DNA from: Chloroflexota bacterium
GTDB taxonomy: Bacteria; Chloroflexota; Anaerolineae; Promineifilales; Promineifilaceae
Length of the DNA: 8,492 nt
NCBI GenBank assembly: GCA_003519205.1
Contig: DOXE01000490.1
Location: 13,059 to 21,550, forward strand
Direction: 5' to 3'
The notes under the pieces: model-generated
What the model was told of the DNA's origin: nothing
Seen by the model: the letters and a program-made list of their open reading frames with translations, nothing else
Databases searched by the model: none
Shown here: positions 1-6,664 of the stretch, piece after piece
Numbering within the stretch: the stretch's first letter is position 1
Layout of the letters: the number at the start of each line of letters is the position of its first letter
Position numbers and translations under genes: made by a program

Positions 1-1
1 T

Positions 2-1327
2 ATGAACCGTTATGCCCATCCACAGGGATATGTTTTTTACCGCAAATTAAACCATGCCCGGCCGATGATCTCACATGGGCAAGGTATTTATCTTTACGAT
101 CGAGAGGGAAAGCGTTATCTTGACGGTTCTGGTGGACCCTTGGTGGTCAATGTCGGTCATGGGAGAACCGAGGTCATCGAGGCTATGAATCGCCAGCTCG
201 GGGCGGCCGCCTATACTCACGCCACGATGTTCACCAGCGAACCAATAGAAAGTTATGCCCAGGCTTTAGCCGGCGTGGTTCCCATCCCAAATCCCCGGTT
301 TTATTTCCTCAGTAGCGGTTCAGAGGTCGTGGAAGCGGCATTGAAATTAGCAAGGCAGATTCAAGTGGCGTGCGGCCAAAGTAACCGTCACCTCATCATT
401 GGACGGCGACAAAGTTATCATGGCATGACCCTGGGTGCGTTGAGTGTTACTGGCAAACCGAGCATGAGGTATCCTTTTCTAGATATGATGGCAGATATGC
501 CACACGTGTCGGCGCCTTACCCATATCGCGAGCCAGCCAGTGGCGAGGTCCTTGCCGCAGAGCTAGAGGAAGTAATTCTCCAATATGGTCCGGATCTGAT
601 CGCTGGCTTTATCGCCGAGCCGATCAGCGGGGCAACCCTGGGTGCAGTGGTGCCACCAAATGATTATTGGCCATGCATCCGGCAGGTGTGCGATAGCTAT
701 GGGATATTGATGATCGTGGACGAGGTATTGGTGGGCATGGGCCGAACCGGCCGGTGGTGGGGGATCGACCATTGGGAGGTCGTCCCGGATATCCTGGTGA
801 CGTCAAAAGGCGTGGCCGGAGGATATTTTCCTTTAGGATTCCTTGCCACGACAGAAGATAACGTTGAACAAATCCGCCAAGCCTTTGGCGATTTTAACCA
901 CGGGGGTACGTTTAGCCATCATGCCGTGGGAGCAGCGGCCGGATTGGCAACATTAAAGATCCTTCAGAAAGAAAAACTGGTGGATAATTCGGCCCGCATG
1001 GGTGTCTTGTTAGGCGCCAAATTGAAAGCCGGTCTAGAGGATCATCCTAACGTAGGGGATATTCGCGGTCGGGGTTTGTTCTGGGCAATTGAAATCGTTC
1101 AAAATCGCCAATCTAAGGAACCTTTCCCTGTAAAATTGCACATAGCCCAGAAACTATGGCAACTCTGTTTCGATAAAGGACTAATTATTTATTACTCTCA
1201 AGGTTGTGCTGATGGCACCAATGGCGATGTGATCATGGTGGGCCCACCTCTCATCGTCGATGAATCACAGGTAGATGAACTCGTGTCATTACTGGTCGAA
1301 AGCGTGTGGGAGCATTTCGCCGATTGA
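2..1327 (+). CDS. Class III PLP-dependent aminotransferase
   Basis: This is a fold-type I, class III (omega-amino acid/ornithine-like) aminotransferase of 441 residues, the usual family length, and it should be a cytosolic enzyme. The N-terminus carries the family pattern of a small-domain strand followed by 'YLDGSGG' near residue 39. The PLP phosphate-binding 'SSGSE' is at 104-108, 'YHG' (cofactor-stacking aromatic) at 139-141, the cofactor-N1 aspartate in 'IVDEV' is D240, and the Schiff-base lysine is K269 in 'TSKGVAGGY'. A 'GGTFSHH' segment follows. The lysine is preceded by Ser where Gly is more usual. The stretch between the active-site YHG and the 'IAEP' strand is short: close relatives that I recall have a Cys-containing insert there, and this one has only 'PYPYREPAS'. 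Substrate cannot be told from sequence; omega-amino acid:pyruvate or GABA/diamine-type activity is possible. The ATG is at the window edge, so its ribosome site is not visible, but the N-terminus aligns with the family start. It is probably transcribed separately from the next gene, which has its own promoter. Confidence 0.9.
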   Translation: MNRYAHPQGYVFYRKLNHARPMISHGQGIYLYDREGKRYLDGSGGPLVVNVGHGRTEVIEAMNRQLGAAAYTHATMFTSEPIESYAQALAGVVPIPNPRFYFLSSGSEVVEAALKLARQIQVACGQSNRHLIIGRRQSYHGMTLGALSVTGKPSMRYPFLDMMADMPHVSAPYPYREPASGEVLAAELEEVILQYGPDLIAGFIAEPISGATLGAVVPPNDYWPCIRQVCDSYGILMIVDEVLVGMGRTGRWWGIDHWEVVPDILVTSKGVAGGYFPLGFLATTEDNVEQIRQAFGDFNHGGTFSHHAVGAAAGLATLKILQKEKLVDNSARMGVLLGAKLKAGLEDHPNVGDIRGRGLFWAIEIVQNRQSKEPFPVKLHIAQKLWQLCFDKGLIIYYSQGCADGTNGDVIMVGPPLIVDESQVDELVSLLVESVWEHFAD

Positions 1328-1393
1328 GTGAAATTTTGATATTACGACGATTTGGTACCTACGTCCCACATTAAGCATAACCCGGCTAAGTTA

Positions 1394-1402
1394 TGATATA
1401 AT
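1394..1402 (+). promoter_or_regulatory. Extended -10 promoter for the sensor/LysM unit
   Basis: The sequence reads TG-a-TATAAT, a perfect -10 hexamer (1397-1402) with the TG extension at 1394-1395. No good -35 box is seen at 16-18 bases upstream (agcata at 1374-1379), which is common for extended -10 promoters. Predicted transcription start is near 1409, giving a 5' UTR of about 34 bases before the ATG at 1443. Confidence 0.6.
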
Positions 1403-1424
1403 TCGCTAGAATTGGGGACACTCA

Positions 1425-1440
1425 ATTAGTAGTACCTAAT
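1425..1440 (+). promoter_or_regulatory. Inverted repeat just before the start codon
   Basis: ATTAG (1425-1429) and CTAAT (1436-1440) are perfect reverse complements around a six-base loop, ending two bases before the ATG at 1443. It sits where a Shine-Dalgarno sequence would be expected, and no good one is present. The heptamer GTACCTA inside it (1432-1438) also occurs at 1355-1361, on the other side of the promoter. It could be an operator or a weak translational hairpin; chance is not excluded at this length. Confidence 0.3.
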
Positions 1441-1442
1441 CG

Positions 1443-3836
1443 ATGTCGTTGTTACAGCAACTGGTTCAGTTTCTCAGCCAACCGCCAGAGAGTCTCGTCT
1501 ACCATTTGGTAACCCTTTTGGCTCTACAGGCTACCTTCTGGCTTGCTCTCTGGCAATTACGCCGCATGCCAGCCGACGGCTTTGCTCGGCGACTTGTCTG
1601 GTCGAGTGGTGGCATCATCATCGGCCGTCTGATTATATTGTTTGCAAGCCTTTCTGTGGCTGATCCAATCGAAGCCGCCAGCATATTGCCTCCTCTGGAA
1701 CGCGCAACCGATACGGCTACAGTGGTATTGCTCGTCTGGGCTTTAGCACCCCAGTTTCGTAATTTACCCCGACTGGGTAACATCATCGCGTTAATCTTAC
1801 TTATATTGACCGGCTTTATGTATGCTTTTTTTGCCCAGGAATGGATTGCCATGATCGGCGCGGGAGCACCACTGGGGAGTTATTCCACAACCAATCAGGC
1901 AGATTTCTGGGAAATCGTCCAATTAGTGATCCTTGGTATTGGCATATCACTAATCATACTTGGCCGGGAGGATCAATGGCCACTTCGCCTGGCTGTACTC
2001 TCTATTCTGTTGGGTGCCCACGTCCTCAGCCTGTTTTTTCTCTCTAGCGATCCGGCAATTACGACAGATATTGCCTACTGGGTACGTCTGGGCAACTTGA
2101 TAGCTTTCCCCACCCTGGCAATTCTTACTTACCGGCATAATTTGACGACATTGCTGCCATCACCTGGCTTTGGGAGATCAAACCTGGAAGATTTAGCCCA
2201 CTTATTTGATCTTGCCCGAAATGCAATTGGTGAAAGTGACACCGAAACCACAATTGAACAATCACTGAAAGTGGCATGTGCAACTATCGAGTCCGAATAC
2301 CTGGCAATGGCTTTTCCCTCACCTGATATTCCGGAGCATTATCGCCTGGTCAGCTGTCAGAAGAAAGCCACCATGGAAAATAGTGAGGACGATTGGGAAT
2401 TTGATCACAATCATTCATTTGAGCTAAGCGCATTCCCATCGTTCAAGCAAGCTTTAGAGAGAAGACAACAAGTCGAATTATATCCAGATGGTCAGGGAGC
2501 CAGGCAATTACATGAATTCTTCAAAGAAATCGATAAAAGGGATCTGGGTTCGATGCTTGCCGAACCCCTCTATGTTAAATATGACGATGTTGGTCTCTTG
2601 TTATTAGCCGGTCCAGCAGGTCGTGCCCACTGGCCTGCACCCGAGAAAAACCTGGCGACTTCCCTGGCCGGGTTTCTGGCTCAGGCAATAAACAATACCC
2701 AAGGTTATGAAACCAAGGACCACTTAGACGTTGATGATGTGGGCAAGGAAGTGGGTGAGGTAGAAATGATAAAAGATCCGAATGAACGAATAAGAGAACT
2801 AGAAGAGCAACTGGCAGCCGAATCACATCGAGTGGAGCGGCTCGTTGCTGCCCTGGCACTGGCGGAAGAACTCAATCGAGATGACCGGGTCAAGAAACTC
2901 GAAGAGGATGTTGACGCGTTACGAGAAGCATTGGTCGAAGCCGAAGACGCAATGGCCCTTGCCGCGGCGAACGACGCCGGCGTCAGCACTGACTGGGTGA
3001 TGAGAACGGTCTCCCGTTATTCCGGAGAATTGGAGGAAGCCCAACTACAAATAAGCCGGATGGAGGTCCAGATTTCAGAGCTTTCGCAACGAGGTAATAT
3101 CGGATCGATCGCCGCACTGACGAGCGAGTTGCGAACGCCCTTGACCTCCCTCGGCGTATACACTGATCTCTTAATGAGCGAGTCACTGGGCATTTTAGGC
3201 ACCCAACAGATGTCCGTGCTAAAGCGGATGAAAACCAGTATTGCAAACATGTCATCCCTCCTTGATGAGATCATCAATCAGACCAAACGCATGCCAACAC
3301 ATCTAGCCAAACCAGATATGGTCGACGTCAGGGAAACAATCGAAGCGGCCATTGGAACAGTGAGCGGCCAGATGCAAGCAAAAAGCCTAAAACTTGACCT
3401 GATCATCGACGAAGATCTCCCTGCTATCCCTTCACCCGATGATTCCTTCTACCAAATCGTCGCTCATTTATTAAGTAGTGCCTGCCTGCTCTCGATTCAA
3501 GACGGCCGGGTATCGATAACCGCCCAACACGATATTTACACAACTACGGGACCATCTGGGGAAGAACAAAAAAACTTTTATTTACATTTAGCGGTGAGTG
3601 ATAGCGGAGCTGAGAAGGGCAACAAACTTCATGCCAGGATGTTTTCAAGCCAGTCTTTCGAGGAAGAAGAGCCTGTGGACGATTATATCGTCAAGGCTCG
3701 TAATGATTTATCAACCGTAATGGAACTGGTCGACGGTTTCGGCGGAAGGACCTGGGTTGAGTATGAGACCGGTATTGGCAGTAAAGTCTCGATACTCTTA
3801 CCCATCAACGTTAACGGAAGTGGCGAAGCGAACTAA
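1443..3836 (+). CDS. 7-TM sensor with degenerate histidine-kinase-like C-terminus
   Basis: An integral membrane protein of 797 residues. About seven hydrophobic segments are visible (roughly 18-38, 51-70, 91-107, 113-131, 156-174, 181-201, 212-230). A GAF-like cytosolic region follows at about 245-420, then a charged, heptad-rich coiled coil (about 445-550), then a HisKA-like helix pair (about 551-617) and an HATPase-like domain (about 628-790). The H-box reads 'LTSELRTPLTSL': the phosphoacceptor His of canonical 'SHELRTPL' is Ser561. The N-box region 'QIVAHLLSSACLLS' (671-684) lacks the Mg-binding Asn, the G1 box is only 'SDSGAEKG' (719-726), and no 'GxGLGL' G2 motif is present. The fold is therefore recognisable but autophosphorylation is unlikely. 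It may act as a pseudokinase, scaffold or allosteric signal relay. The stop codon abuts the ATG of the LysM gene, so the two are almost certainly co-translated. No response regulator lies in the window. Start choice rests on the promoter and the family-like short cytosolic N-terminus; no clear Shine-Dalgarno is seen. Confidence 0.85.
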   Translation: MSLLQQLVQFLSQPPESLVYHLVTLLALQATFWLALWQLRRMPADGFARRLVWSSGGIIIGRLIILFASLSVADPIEAASILPPLERATDTATVVLLVWALAPQFRNLPRLGNIIALILLILTGFMYAFFAQEWIAMIGAGAPLGSYSTTNQADFWEIVQLVILGIGISLIILGREDQWPLRLAVLSILLGAHVLSLFFLSSDPAITTDIAYWVRLGNLIAFPTLAILTYRHNLTTLLPSPGFGRSNLEDLAHLFDLARNAIGESDTETTIEQSLKVACATIESEYLAMAFPSPDIPEHYRLVSCQKKATMENSEDDWEFDHNHSFELSAFPSFKQALERRQQVELYPDGQGARQLHEFFKEIDKRDLGSMLAEPLYVKYDDVGLLLLAGPAGRAHWPAPEKNLATSLAGFLAQAINNTQGYETKDHLDVDDVGKEVGEVEMIKDPNERIRELEEQLAAESHRVERLVAALALAEELNRDDRVKKLEEDVDALREALVEAEDAMALAAANDAGVSTDWVMRTVSRYSGELEEAQLQISRMEVQISELSQRGNIGSIAALTSELRTPLTSLGVYTDLLMSESLGILGTQQMSVLKRMKTSIANMSSLLDEIINQTKRMPTHLAKPDMVDVRETIEAAIGTVSGQMQAKSLKLDLIIDEDLPAIPSPDDSFYQIVAHLLSSACLLSIQDGRVSITAQHDIYTTTGPSGEEQKNFYLHLAVSDSGAEKGNKLHARMFSSQSFEEEEPVDDYIVKARNDLSTVMELVDGFGGRTWVEYETGIGSKVSILLPINVNGSGEAN

Positions 3837-5177
3837 ATGATGTTTAAAGACGATGGCCGGCAAGGGGCACCGGCCGAATGGCCTTTAAGTATTGGCGTCG
3901 TATTTGCCATCGTCTTCACACTCTTGATAGGGATTCTCTTTTCGCTGGCCGATAGCTTGCAATTCAATCTTCCAGCCCCCGTCAGACCCACCTTAATTGC
4001 CTTCGCCAAAACAAGTACGCCGATTCCACCTACTATTCAGTTACCAACCAACACACCTACGTTTAGTCCGACTCCGACATCTTCCCCGACAAAGGTGGGT
4101 GCCGTAACCCAGACTCCCCTCCCAGAAACTCCAACGGCAGTGGTCGTATTAGCCCAAGAAGTTTGTGGCATTATTCCTGGTGGCTGGGTGGCTTACACCG
4201 TCCAGCGGGGGGACACGCTTTTTAAACTTTCGATGAATTCTGGAGCCACCGTCAGTGAAATCGTACAGGCAAACTGTCTGGATTTAAGCGTGCTATATAG
4301 TGGTACAGTGATCTACCTGCCACTCTCCCCTCCAGTGCGCCCACCATGTGGACCACCACTTTCATGGGATCCCTACGTCGTCCAGCCAGGTGATACGCTA
4401 TACTCTTTAGCCAAGAGCCGGGGAACGACAGTCTATTCAATCATTCAGGCGAACTGCCTGGTCAGCAATAGAATATACTATGGCCGGACCATCTATCTGC
4501 CACCTTCGATAACGACACCTCTTCCCACGGCGACGCCGTCGAATACGCCTGTTCCTACATCCACGCCGGAACCACCAAAACCTGATCCAAAACCAACCAA
4601 GAAACCAACAGAAACACCCATTCCAACTGTAACCCCCACGGTCACGGTTGATCCACAACCGCCGACCAATCAGGCACCCACGGTAAATGCCGGGCCAGAC
4701 CAGACGATCACCTTGCCGGCTGGAGTTAATCTGGACGGGACGGTGACGGATGACGGGCTGCCGAATCCTCCGGGGGCGGTTACCACCACCTGGAGCCAGG
4801 TCGGTGGGCCGGGCACGGTCACCTTCGGAAATGCCAGCGCAGTCGATACCACAGCCACTTTCTCGACAGATGGGATCTACATCTTACGTCTAACGGCAGA
4901 CGACGGCGGCTTGACGGCCTTCGACGAGGTCACGGTCACGGTTAATCCCCAGCCGCCGGCCAACCAGGCGCCCACAGACCAACAGACATTGCGATACCAA
5001 CAGACACTCCCACGCTTACGGACGCCCCTAAACCAACAGACACTGCGACACCAACAGACACTCTCACGCCAACTGAATCTCTTGACCCGATCGAAACGGC
5101 AACCGCCGAACCTAGACTGTCGTCCACGGGAACGTTCAAAACGCAGGATAGAGCCACCAACCGCGTCTTGGATATAG
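3837..5177 (+). CDS. Membrane-anchored LysM/PKD envelope protein, 3' end frameshifted
   Basis: A 446-residue protein as read. A short charged N-terminus precedes one membrane segment (about 17-40), with no signal-peptidase site evident, so it is probably an anchored type II protein facing outward. A Thr/Pro-rich linker (about 51-100) leads to two LysM domains (about 119-162 and 180-223), each with the 'YxVQxGDTL' opening and an 'IYLP' ending and each holding 'QANCL'. LysM domains bind N-acetylglucosamine glycans such as peptidoglycan. A second Pro/Thr/Lys-rich linker follows, then one PKD-like domain (about 278-372) starting '[12 protein letters not shown]'. After about residue 381 the reading becomes Gln/Arg/Leu-rich and unlike the rest, because the Pro/Thr-rich tail continues in another frame (see 4979-5194). 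Loss of one base, for example one C of an original CCC at 4979-4980, explains this. The ATG directly follows the upstream stop (TAA 3834-3836), indicating coupling; a second ATG at 3840 is equally usable. Likely role is wall binding, working with the upstream sensor. Confidence 0.85.
   Translation: MMFKDDGRQGAPAEWPLSIGVVFAIVFTLLIGILFSLADSLQFNLPAPVRPTLIAFAKTSTPIPPTIQLPTNTPTFSPTPTSSPTKVGAVTQTPLPETPTAVVVLAQEVCGIIPGGWVAYTVQRGDTLFKLSMNSGATVSEIVQANCLDLSVLYSGTVIYLPLSPPVRPPCGPPLSWDPYVVQPGDTLYSLAKSRGTTVYSIIQANCLVSNRIYYGRTIYLPPSITTPLPTATPSNTPVPTSTPEPPKPDPKPTKKPTETPIPTVTPTVTVDPQPPTNQAPTVNAGPDQTITLPAGVNLDGTVTDDGLPNPPGAVTTTWSQVGGPGTVTFGNASAVDTTATFSTDGIYILRLTADDGGLTAFDEVTVTVNPQPPANQAPTDQQTLRYQQTLPRLRTPLNQQTLRHQQTLSRQLNLLTRSKRQPPNLDCRPRERSKRRIEPPTASWI
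4641..4976 (+). repeat. Direct repeat flanking the PKD domain
   Basis: The 42-base segment 4641-4682 (encoding [14 protein letters not shown]) recurs with a few mismatches at 4935-4976 (encoding [14 protein letters not shown]). The offset is 294 bases, or 98 codons, in frame. This is the expected boundary of a tandem PKD array, but here only one full PKD unit lies between the copies, and the second copy runs straight into the Pro/Thr tail where the frame breaks. It suggests that a second PKD unit was lost by recombination, or collapsed in assembly. Confidence 0.7.
4979..5069 (+). repeat. Imperfect 37-base tandem repeat in the PT-rich tail
   Basis: A 37-base unit at 4979-5015 recurs at 5033-5069 with three substitutions, at 54-base spacing. 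Read in the alternative frame it encodes repeats of the type '[12 protein letters not shown]' and '[12 protein letters not shown]', the normal low-complexity linker of this protein family. Such repeats are prone to slippage. Confidence 0.75.
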
Positions 5178-5194
5178 TGCCTGGTGTGTTATAA
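4979..5194 (+). other. Out-of-frame continuation of the LysM/PKD gene
   Basis: In the frame one base behind the annotated gene, this stretch encodes 71 residues, beginning [20 protein letters not shown] and ending 'LDIVPGVL' with a TAA at 5192-5194. This matches the Thr/Pro composition of the upstream linkers, while the annotated frame gives an Arg/Gln/Leu-rich sequence. Joining after D381 would give a product of about 452 residues. No slippery heptamer precedes the junction, so a real indel or a sequencing error is more likely than programmed frameshifting. The stop lies inside the next promoter's -10 box. Confidence 0.75.
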
Positions 5195-5195
5195 T
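5168..5195 (+). promoter_or_regulatory. Extended -10 promoter for the rfbH operon
   Basis: A TATAAT hexamer at 5190-5195 has a TG extension at 5187-5188. A weak -35 candidate, TTGGAT (5168-5173), lies at 16-base spacing. Transcription would start near 5202, leaving a leader of about 100 bases. The core resembles the 1394-1402 promoter, including CGCT shortly after the hexamer in both. Confidence 0.6.
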
Positions 5196-5204
5196 CGCTC
5201 GCTG

Positions 5205-5288
5205 GTTTCGACCCACTTAGTGGACGGCTAGAGGGTGGGCTGAGCCTAAGGGTTCGGCCATGAGGCTGTTCTCCCTGACGTCGAAATT
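5205..5288 (+). promoter_or_regulatory. Structured 5' leader of rfbH, possible cis-regulatory RNA
   Basis: TTTCGAC (5206-5212) pairs perfectly with GTCGAAA (5280-5286), and two G-U pairs can extend this outward (5204-5205 with 5287-5288). This closing helix surrounds further small stems: CCA/TGG (5213-5215 with 5221-5223), AGGG/CCCT (5232-5235 with 5273-5276), GGC/GCC with a UGA loop (5238-5240 with 5244-5246), and CGGCC/GGCTG with an AUGA tetraloop (5255-5259 with 5264-5268). The closing helix ends directly before the GGAG ribosome site (5289-5292), so folding could influence ribosome access. I cannot match it to a known riboswitch class. The model was paired by eye; no energy or covariation was computed. 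Confidence 0.45.
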
Positions 5289-5292
5289 GGAG
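5289..5292 (+). promoter_or_regulatory. Shine-Dalgarno site of rfbH
   Basis: GGAG lies 10 bases before the ATG at 5303, with an A-rich spacer. It is the clearest ribosome site in the window and fixes the rfbH start. It lies immediately 3' of the closing helix of the leader structure. Confidence 0.6.
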
Positions 5293-5302
5293 AAAAAAGT
5301 AG

Positions 5303-6619
5303 ATGACTAATGACGAAGACCTGCGCCAGGCTATATTGGCGCAGGTTGCTGATTATTACCAGAGTGTTCACCAGAATCCGGATTTTTTCCCTGGAGAATC
5401 CAGGGTCAATTATGCCGGTAGAGTTTACGATGCCCAAGAACTACAGAATGCGGTCAGCGCAGTGCTAGACTTCTGGCTAACGGCCGGGCCTGAAACCAAT
5501 AAATTTGAGAAGAAACTGGGCAAATTCATCGGTGTGCGCGAGGTGATTCCTGTAAATTCAGGATCTTCTGCCAATCTCATCGCCGTATCTGCCCTTTCTT
5601 CTCGCCAATTAAAACACGGCATGCGCCCAGGCGATGAGGTCATCGTGCCGGCCGCCAGTTTTCCGACTACGGTAAATCCTATCCTACAAAATGGTCTTGT
5701 CCCGGTCTTCGTCGATAGTTGTTTAGGCGATTACAACATTGATCCCAATTATTTAGAAGCAGCCCTTTCATCGCGCACAAGAGCTATCTTTTTCGCCCAT
5801 ACCCTTGGTAATCCGGCCAACATGGACGTCATCATGGATTTCGTGCAACGGCACAATCTATTCCTGATTGAGGACACATGTGATGCCCTGGGAAGCACAT
5901 GGGATGGAAAGAAGGTTGGCACTTTCGGGCATATCGCTACCCTTAGCTTTTATCCAGCCCATCATATTACCACGGGCGAAGGCGGTGCAGCGTATACCCG
6001 GAGTCGAAGGCTGGCCAAAATTGCCCGTGCCATTCGCGATTGGGGGCGCGACTGTTGGTGTGAATACGATAATCCCATCAATGGAAAGTGTGGCTACCGC
6101 TTCGAGCGCGAAGTTCCTGGTATGCCAGGCTTCTATGATCATCGCTACTTTTACACAGAAATTGGATACAACCTGAAATTAACAGAAGTCCATTCCGCTA
6201 TTGGTTTGGCCCAACTAGATAAATTACCGGAATTTATTAACAGTCGAAAGAAGAATTTCGCTTATCTCTTTCAAAGGTTGAAGGAATTTGAAGAGTTTCT
6301 CCAATTGCCCATCTGGCACGAAAAAGCTGATCCGTCTTGGTTTGCATTTCCTCTATTTGTTCGGGAAACAGCACCCTTCAGCCGTCACCAAATTACCAGT
6401 TTTCTAGAAGCTAAAAAGGTAGAAACGAGGAACCTATTTGCAGGAAATTTAATTAAACAACCGGCTTATAAAGATATCCAGTGCCGGGTAATCGGCGAGT
6501 TGCCTGTTTCTGACCAAATCATGCGCAACGTGTTCTTCGTCGGCCTTTATCCTGGTCTTACCCAAACTAAGTTGGATTATATGGTGGAATCATTTGAAGC
6601 CTTTTTCCAGGATCTCTGA
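5303..6619 (+). CDS. rfbH: NDP-4-keto-6-deoxyhexose 3-dehydrase (RfbH/E1 type)
   Basis: A PMP- and [2Fe-2S]-dependent dehydrase of the DegT/DnrJ/EryC1 aminotransferase fold. In the Yersinia E1 system, this family removes the C3 hydroxyl of CDP-4-keto-6-deoxyglucose, together with a flavin/iron-sulfur reductase (E3), on the way to 3,6-dideoxyhexoses of surface polysaccharide. The 438-residue length matches. The aminotransferase lysine is replaced by His220 in 'SFYPAHHITTGEGG', the diagnostic feature of E1. Cluster cysteines C193, C251 and C253 keep the C-X57-C-X-C spacing, and the fourth candidate is C263. The spacing before that last Cys is nine residues, against seven in the E1 pattern I recall, because the loop 'EYDNPINGK' replaces a Cys-containing one. 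'ALGS' (195-198) and the 'YFYTEIGYNLKLTEVHSAIG' region are also family-like. No E3, cytidylyltransferase or 4,6-dehydratase is in the window. It is the first gene of the operon, behind its own promoter and leader. The nucleotide of the sugar (CDP or other) is inferred only. Confidence 0.92.
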   Translation: MTNDEDLRQAILAQVADYYQSVHQNPDFFPGESRVNYAGRVYDAQELQNAVSAVLDFWLTAGPETNKFEKKLGKFIGVREVIPVNSGSSANLIAVSALSSRQLKHGMRPGDEVIVPAASFPTTVNPILQNGLVPVFVDSCLGDYNIDPNYLEAALSSRTRAIFFAHTLGNPANMDVIMDFVQRHNLFLIEDTCDALGSTWDGKKVGTFGHIATLSFYPAHHITTGEGGAAYTRSRRLAKIARAIRDWGRDCWCEYDNPINGKCGYRFEREVPGMPGFYDHRYFYTEIGYNLKLTEVHSAIGLAQLDKLPEFINSRKKNFAYLFQRLKEFEEFLQLPIWHEKADPSWFAFPLFVRETAPFSRHQITSFLEAKKVETRNLFAGNLIKQPAYKDIQCRVIGELPVSDQIMRNVFFVGLYPGLTQTKLDYMVESFEAFFQDL

Positions 6620-6664
6620 TTCGGTTCAGGTTCAAAGGGTTTGGCAGCCGGGATTAAATCCAAT

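Noticed and set aside
1328..1442. Rho-independent terminator after the aminotransferase gene
   Set aside because: No GC-rich stem followed by a T run could be found in this gap.
2705..2989. Ser-rich minus-strand open frame opposite the coiled-coil region of the sensor gene
   Set aside because: It is the antisense of a Glu/Leu/Ala-rich coiled coil, where low-complexity Ser/Arg runs are expected; no ribosome site, promoter or family resemblance.
4970..4990. Programmed -1 ribosomal frameshift in the LysM gene
   Set aside because: No X-XXY-YYZ slippery heptamer and no obvious downstream hairpin; a single-base loss in a C run explains the shift more simply.
4942..5160. Minus-strand open frame rich in Val/Ser/Gly repeats
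   Set aside because: It is the mirror of the ACAGAC/CCAACA repeats of the Pro/Thr tail; repeat composition alone keeps it open.
5200..5290. tmRNA-like fragment (GGTTTCGAC resembles a tmRNA 5' end)
   Set aside because: No tag ORF, no tRNA-like 3' end and no CCA; the TTTCGAC segment instead pairs locally with GTCGAAA.
5868..6176. 102-codon plus-strand open frame inside rfbH
   Set aside because: It lies wholly within the conserved iron-sulfur and His220 coding region of rfbH in another frame and has no recognisable domain.
6641..6664. TTG start for the glycosyltransferase
   Set aside because: It would add eight residues not typical of the family, and the upstream AAAGGG is only one base away; the ATG at 6665 fits better.
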